The notes under the pieces: model-generated
What the model was told of the DNA's origin: nothing
Database searches by the model: none
What the model saw: the letters and a program-made list of their open reading frames with translations, nothing else
Shown here: piece after piece, positions 33,997-36,675 of the stretch
Numbering within the stretch: position 1 is the stretch's first letter
Layout: each line of letters begins with the position of its first letter
Position numbers and translations under genes: made by a program
NCBI GenBank assembly: GCA_013153055.1
Contig: JAADFE010000108.1
Span: 1 to 36,675, forward strand
Direction of reading: 5' to 3'
Source of the DNA: Campylobacterota bacterium
GTDB taxonomy: Bacteria > Campylobacterota > Campylobacteria > Campylobacterales > Sulfurovaceae
DNA length: 36,675 nucleotides

Positions 33997-34005
33997 GAAC
34001 AGACC

Positions 34006-35199
34006 TTATTTGGTAGGAATAGTAATAATAAATTTAGCACCTTTTCCTCCATTTTCTACTGTAATTATACCATTTAAACTATTTTGAATAATCATATGTG
34101 ACATAAATAACCCAATTCCTGTGCCTGTACTTGCATGTTTGGTACTGAAATATGGTTCAAATATTTTATCTATATGTTTTTCATCAATTCCACCTGCATT
34201 ATCCTCTATAACTATTTTTGCAAATGGTTTTGATTTTATTTCTATTTTAGATATACTTATCCATATGATTTTATTTTGAATATGATTTATACTAAAAGCA
34301 TCTTTTGCATTTTGGATTAGATTTATGATGACTTGGGATAACTCGTTTGATATACCTTCTACTTGTATATCTATAAAATCTTTTTTGATATTTATCTCCT
34401 CTTTTTGTAGATGATTTGATAGTATATTTAGAGCATCATTTATAGAGTCTTGGATTGTAAATAGACTCTTTTTTTTGTTTGGATTAAAAAAGTTTGAGAA
34501 ATCTTCAATGGTATTTGACATATTTGATATAATCTGTTGAGCCTCTTGGTAGTTGTTCTCAAACTCATTGGAATTGGATTTTCTAAAAGCATTTTTTAGA
34601 CTAAATAGAACCCAGTTTAGCTCCGTTAGGGGTTGTCTCCATTGGTGAGCAATATTGGCTATCATTTGACCTAAACTAGCAAACCTAGATTGCATAAATA
34701 GGATTTTCTGTTTCTCTTCATTTTTTTTTATCTCCTCTTGGACTCTTCTCTCTAGGGTGTGGGTTAGCTCCTCTAGTTCTTTTGTTTGTTGTTTTACTCT
34801 CTCTTCTAGTATCTGTTCTTGTTTTTCTAGCACCATGGTTAGTTCAACCTCTTTGGTGACATCATATCTTATAGCTATGTACTCTTCTATCTCTCCATTT
34901 TCATCCAATATAGGTGTAATAGTTGTATTTAAATAGTAGTCTTTTCCACTTTTTGATAGGTTTTTTACAGTAGCTTTATATGTTTTTTTAGCTGTTATCG
35001 TCTTCCAAAGTTTTTTGAAATGATTTTTGGGAATACTAGGATGTTTGACTATGTTATGTTTTTTACCTATTAGCTCTTCTCGGCTATATTCTGATATTGC
35101 ACAAAATTCATCATTTACAAAAGTTATAACCCCATTTATATCTGTTTTTGAGACTATATTACTATTTTCTATAGCCTCTTTATACTGTTCTAGCAACAT
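34006..35199 (-). CDS. Cytoplasmic PAS-domain sensor histidine kinase (Aer-like PAS)
   Basis: A soluble kinase of 397 residues with no membrane span. The PAS domain (about 12-115) reads VNDEFCAISEYSREELIGKKHNIVKHPSIP, close to the Aer-type redox PAS that binds FAD; this is resemblance only. A coiled coil (118-168) joins to the kinase core with H185 in IAHQWRQPLTEL (the HQWRQPL kinase class), N297 (IINLIQNAKDAF), DNAGGI, IFEPYFSTK and GTGIGLFMS. The start is ATG with AAGGTG upstream, and a minus-strand TATAAT sits at 35265-35260. Next to oxidase genes, a redox- or oxygen-linked signal would make sense. Confidence 0.9.
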   Translation of the reverse strand: MLLEQYKEAIENSNIVSKTDINGVITFVNDEFCAISEYSREELIGKKHNIVKHPSIPKNHFKKLWKTITAKKTYKATVKNLSKSGKDYYLNTTITPILDENGEIEEYIAIRYDVTKEVELTMVLEKQEQILEERVKQQTKELEELTHTLERRVQEEIKKNEEKQKILFMQSRFASLGQMIANIAHQWRQPLTELNWVLFSLKNAFRKSNSNEFENNYQEAQQIISNMSNTIEDFSNFFNPNKKKSLFTIQDSINDALNILSNHLQKEEINIKKDFIDIQVEGISNELSQVIINLIQNAKDAFSINHIQNKIIWISISKIEIKSKPFAKIVIEDNAGGIDEKHIDKIFEPYFSTKHASTGTGIGLFMSHMIIQNSLNGIITVENGGKGAKFIITIPTK

Positions 35200-35259
35200 T
35201 ATTTAACACCTTATACTTTAATTTTTTTCTCTTCATCAAGTAAAGTAAACAACACACTT

Positions 35260-35265
35260 ATTATA
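35260..35265 (-). promoter_or_regulatory. -10 box of the PAS-kinase/regulator operon
   Basis: Minus-strand TATAAT in GCGTTATAATAAG, 60 bp before the kinase start codon, in the 176-bp region shared with the divergent ccoN gene. Confidence 0.5.
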
Positions 35266-35295
35266 ACGCATCTTTATTAGTTATTTAAGTATATA

Positions 35296-35320
35296 TTAAT
35301 GGTTATCTTTATACCATTAA
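35296..35320. promoter_or_regulatory. Inverted repeat upstream of ccoN
   Basis: TTAATGGT-N9-ACCATTAA, perfect 8-bp arms, 10 bp upstream of the GTCAC repeat. It could be an operator for a second, dimeric regulator acting on ccoN or on the divergent kinase gene. Confidence 0.4.
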
Positions 35321-35329
35321 AGTTAGATA

Positions 35330-35344
35330 GTCACATTATGTCAC
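35330..35344 (+). promoter_or_regulatory. GTCAC-N5-GTCAC direct repeat at the ccoN promoter
   Basis: GTCACATTATGTCAC, followed after 5 bp by TATCAA (35350-35355), a 4 of 6 match to TATAAT, and then AGGAGG and the ccoN ATG. It matches the ccoG copy at 13 of 15 bases, with the same orientation and nearly the same distance to the -10. The same bases also read as an imperfect dyad (ATAGTCACA-TTA-TGTCACTAT, 35327-35347), so the binding mode is not settled. Confidence 0.6.
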
Positions 35345-35375
35345 TATTCTATCAAAATTTTAAGAGGAGGTATTG

Positions 35376-36675
35376 ATGCAAAGCAATGCACAACTTGAGT
35401 ATGATTATTCAGTAGTAAAGCTGTTTACTTTTGCAACAATCTTGTTTGGTATCATTGGTATGACTGTTGGTGTAATTTTAGCCTTTCAACTTGCTTTTCC
35501 AGAGCTAAGTAACTTAGCAGGAGAGTATGGTACATTTGGAAGGTTAAGACCACTACATACTAATGGTGTAGCATTTGGTTTTACCCTTAGTGGTATTTTT
35601 GCAACATGGTATTATGTTGGACAGAGAACATTAAAAATGTCTCTAAAAGAGTCTAAATTTTTAATGGTAGTTTCAAAACTACACTTTTGGTTATATTTCA
35701 TAACTATACTTTTAGCAGTGGTAACGCTTCTTAGTGGTTATACAACTTCTAAAGAGTATGCAGAATTAGAGTGGCCACTTGATTTACTTATTGTAGTATG
35801 GTGGGTACTTTGGGGTATAGCTATGTTCGGTATGATTGGTATGAGAAGAGAGAGAGCTATATATGTATCTGTTTGGTACTATATGTCTTCTTTTGTAGCT
35901 ATTGCAATGTTATTTATTTTCAATAACATGGAAGTTCCTACTTTCTTATGGGCTGATGGTGCTCCTAGTTCAATGATGCACTCAATCTCAATGTGGTCAG
36001 GAACAAATGATGCGTTAATTCAATGGTGGTATGGACATAATGCTGTTGCATTCGTTTTCACAACTCCAATTATTGGTATGATTTACTACTATTTACCAAA
36101 AGAGTCTGGTCAACCAGTTTTCTCATATAAACTATCAGTATTATCATTTTGGGGATTAATGTTTGTTTATCTTTGGGCTGGTGGTCACCACCTACTATAT
36201 TCAACTGTTCCAGACTGGATGCAAACAATGGGTTCTGCTATGTCAGTAGTTCTTATTTTGCCATCTTGGGGTTCAGCGATTAACATGCTACTTACAATGA
36301 AAGGTGAGTGGGGACAACTTCAAACTTCACCATTGATTAAATTTATGATTTTGGCTTCTACATTCTATATGTTATCAACAATAGAAGGACCAATTCAAGC
36401 TATTAAATCAGTAAATGCTATTGCTCACTTTACAGATTGGATTCCAGGGCATGTTCATGATGGTGTTCTTGGTTGGGTTGGATTTATGACTATAGCTTCA
36501 TTATATCATATGGCTCCAAGAATGTTCAAAAGAGAAATTTATTCTAAAAAATTGATGGATACACAGTTCTGGCTACAGACTACTGGTATTGTGCTTTACT
36601 TTACATCTATGTGGATTGCAGGTATTACTCAAGGTATGATGTGGAGAGCTTATGATGAGTATGGTTCACTTCTAT
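35376..36675 (+). CDS. ccoN: cbb3-type cytochrome c oxidase subunit I, 5' part, cut by window edge
   Basis: Catalytic subunit of the high-affinity terminal oxidase; it reduces O2 at a haem b3-CuB site in the inner membrane. The first 433 residues are present. Expected metal ligands are H61 (RPLHTNG, low-spin haem), H221 (YGHNAVAF, CuB), H271 and H272 (AGGHHLLYSTVP, CuB), H359 (haem b3) and H361 (low-spin haem) in PGHVHDGVLGW. All are intact. The start is ATG at 35376 with AGGAGG five bases upstream; an adjacent in-frame TTG at 35373 is less likely. The remaining ccoNOP(Q) genes should follow outside the window. Confidence 0.95.
   Translation, partial: MQSNAQLEYDYSVVKLFTFATILFGIIGMTVGVILAFQLAFPELSNLAGEYGTFGRLRPLHTNGVAFGFTLSGIFATWYYVGQRTLKMSLKESKFLMVVSKLHFWLYFITILLAVVTLLSGYTTSKEYAELEWPLDLLIVVWWVLWGIAMFGMIGMRRERAIYVSVWYYMSSFVAIAMLFIFNNMEVPTFLWADGAPSSMMHSISMWSGTNDALIQWWYGHNAVAFVFTTPIIGMIYYYLPKESGQPVFSYKLSVLSFWGLMFVYLWAGGHHLLYSTVPDWMQTMGSAMSVVLILPSWGSAINMLLTMKGEWGQLQTSPLIKFMILASTFYMLSTIEGPIQAIKSVNAIAHFTDWIPGHVHDGVLGWVGFMTIASLYHMAPRMFKREIYSKKLMDTQFWLQTTGIVLYFTSMWIAGITQGMMWRAYDEYGSLL

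Overview
The window is about 36.7 kb of AT-rich bacterial chromosome that reads as a Campylobacterota (Epsilonproteobacteria) genome, probably a free-living Sulfurimonas/Sulfurovum/Arcobacter-like organism rather than a host-adapted Campylobacter or Helicobacter. This rests on a cbb3-type oxidase with its assembly genes (ccoN, ccoI, ccoS, ccoG), an OprD-type Campylobacterota porin, a malate dehydrogenase of the thiotrophic-epsilon type, anaerobic-type cobalamin genes, and very short intergenic spaces with TATAAT -10 boxes but weak -35 elements. The assignment is an inference from protein resemblance; there is no rRNA in the window. I saw no tRNA, rRNA, CRISPR array or complete insertion sequence.

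Layout. (1) 1-1.5 kb, minus strand: 5' part of an ETF-ubiquinone oxidoreductase gene and mdh. (2) 1.7-7.7 kb, plus strand: a metal/cobalamin island. A strong Fur-box match precedes a porin gene and cbiM (Co/Ni ECF uptake). After a terminator come a vapBC toxin-antitoxin pair and a 116-bp MITE-like element, then cbiK-cbiL-rpn-cbiC, in which an Rpn/PD-(D/E)XK gene sits between two cobalamin genes. (3) 7.7-13.6 kb, minus strand: a four-gene signalling operon of two small exported PilJ-like helical proteins, a hybrid histidine kinase with a NIT-like periplasmic domain, and a REC-GGDEF-EAL protein with a degenerate EAL active site. (4) 13.7-24.2 kb, minus strand: an NlpC/P60 peptidase, ccoG, dnaE, rnr, an AGCS sodium/amino-acid symporter and a LysM protein. 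(5) 24.3-30.5 kb: a DJ-1/PfpI protein (plus strand) converging on a response regulator-sensor kinase-monohaem cytochrome c operon, then a lipoprotein metallophosphoesterase with unusual metal-site residues and a subtilisin-like protease with two tandem cadherin-like/Big repeats. (6) 30.7-36.7 kb: ccoI-ccoS (plus), a PAS-kinase/OmpR-type regulator pair (minus), and ccoN running off the end.

How the parts work together. Genes for cbb3 oxidase maturation and structure occur at three places. Upstream of both ccoN and ccoG, reading toward the cco gene in each case, is a direct repeat GTCAC-N5-GTCAC with a 10-bp period. That is the geometry bound by OmpR/PhoB-family regulators, and an OmpR-family regulator with an Aer-like PAS kinase lies next to ccoN. 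This is the most specific new regulatory hypothesis here. The most system-like novelty is the PilJ/PilJ/NIT-kinase/diguanylate cyclase operon, which could connect a periplasmic small-molecule signal to cyclic-di-GMP.
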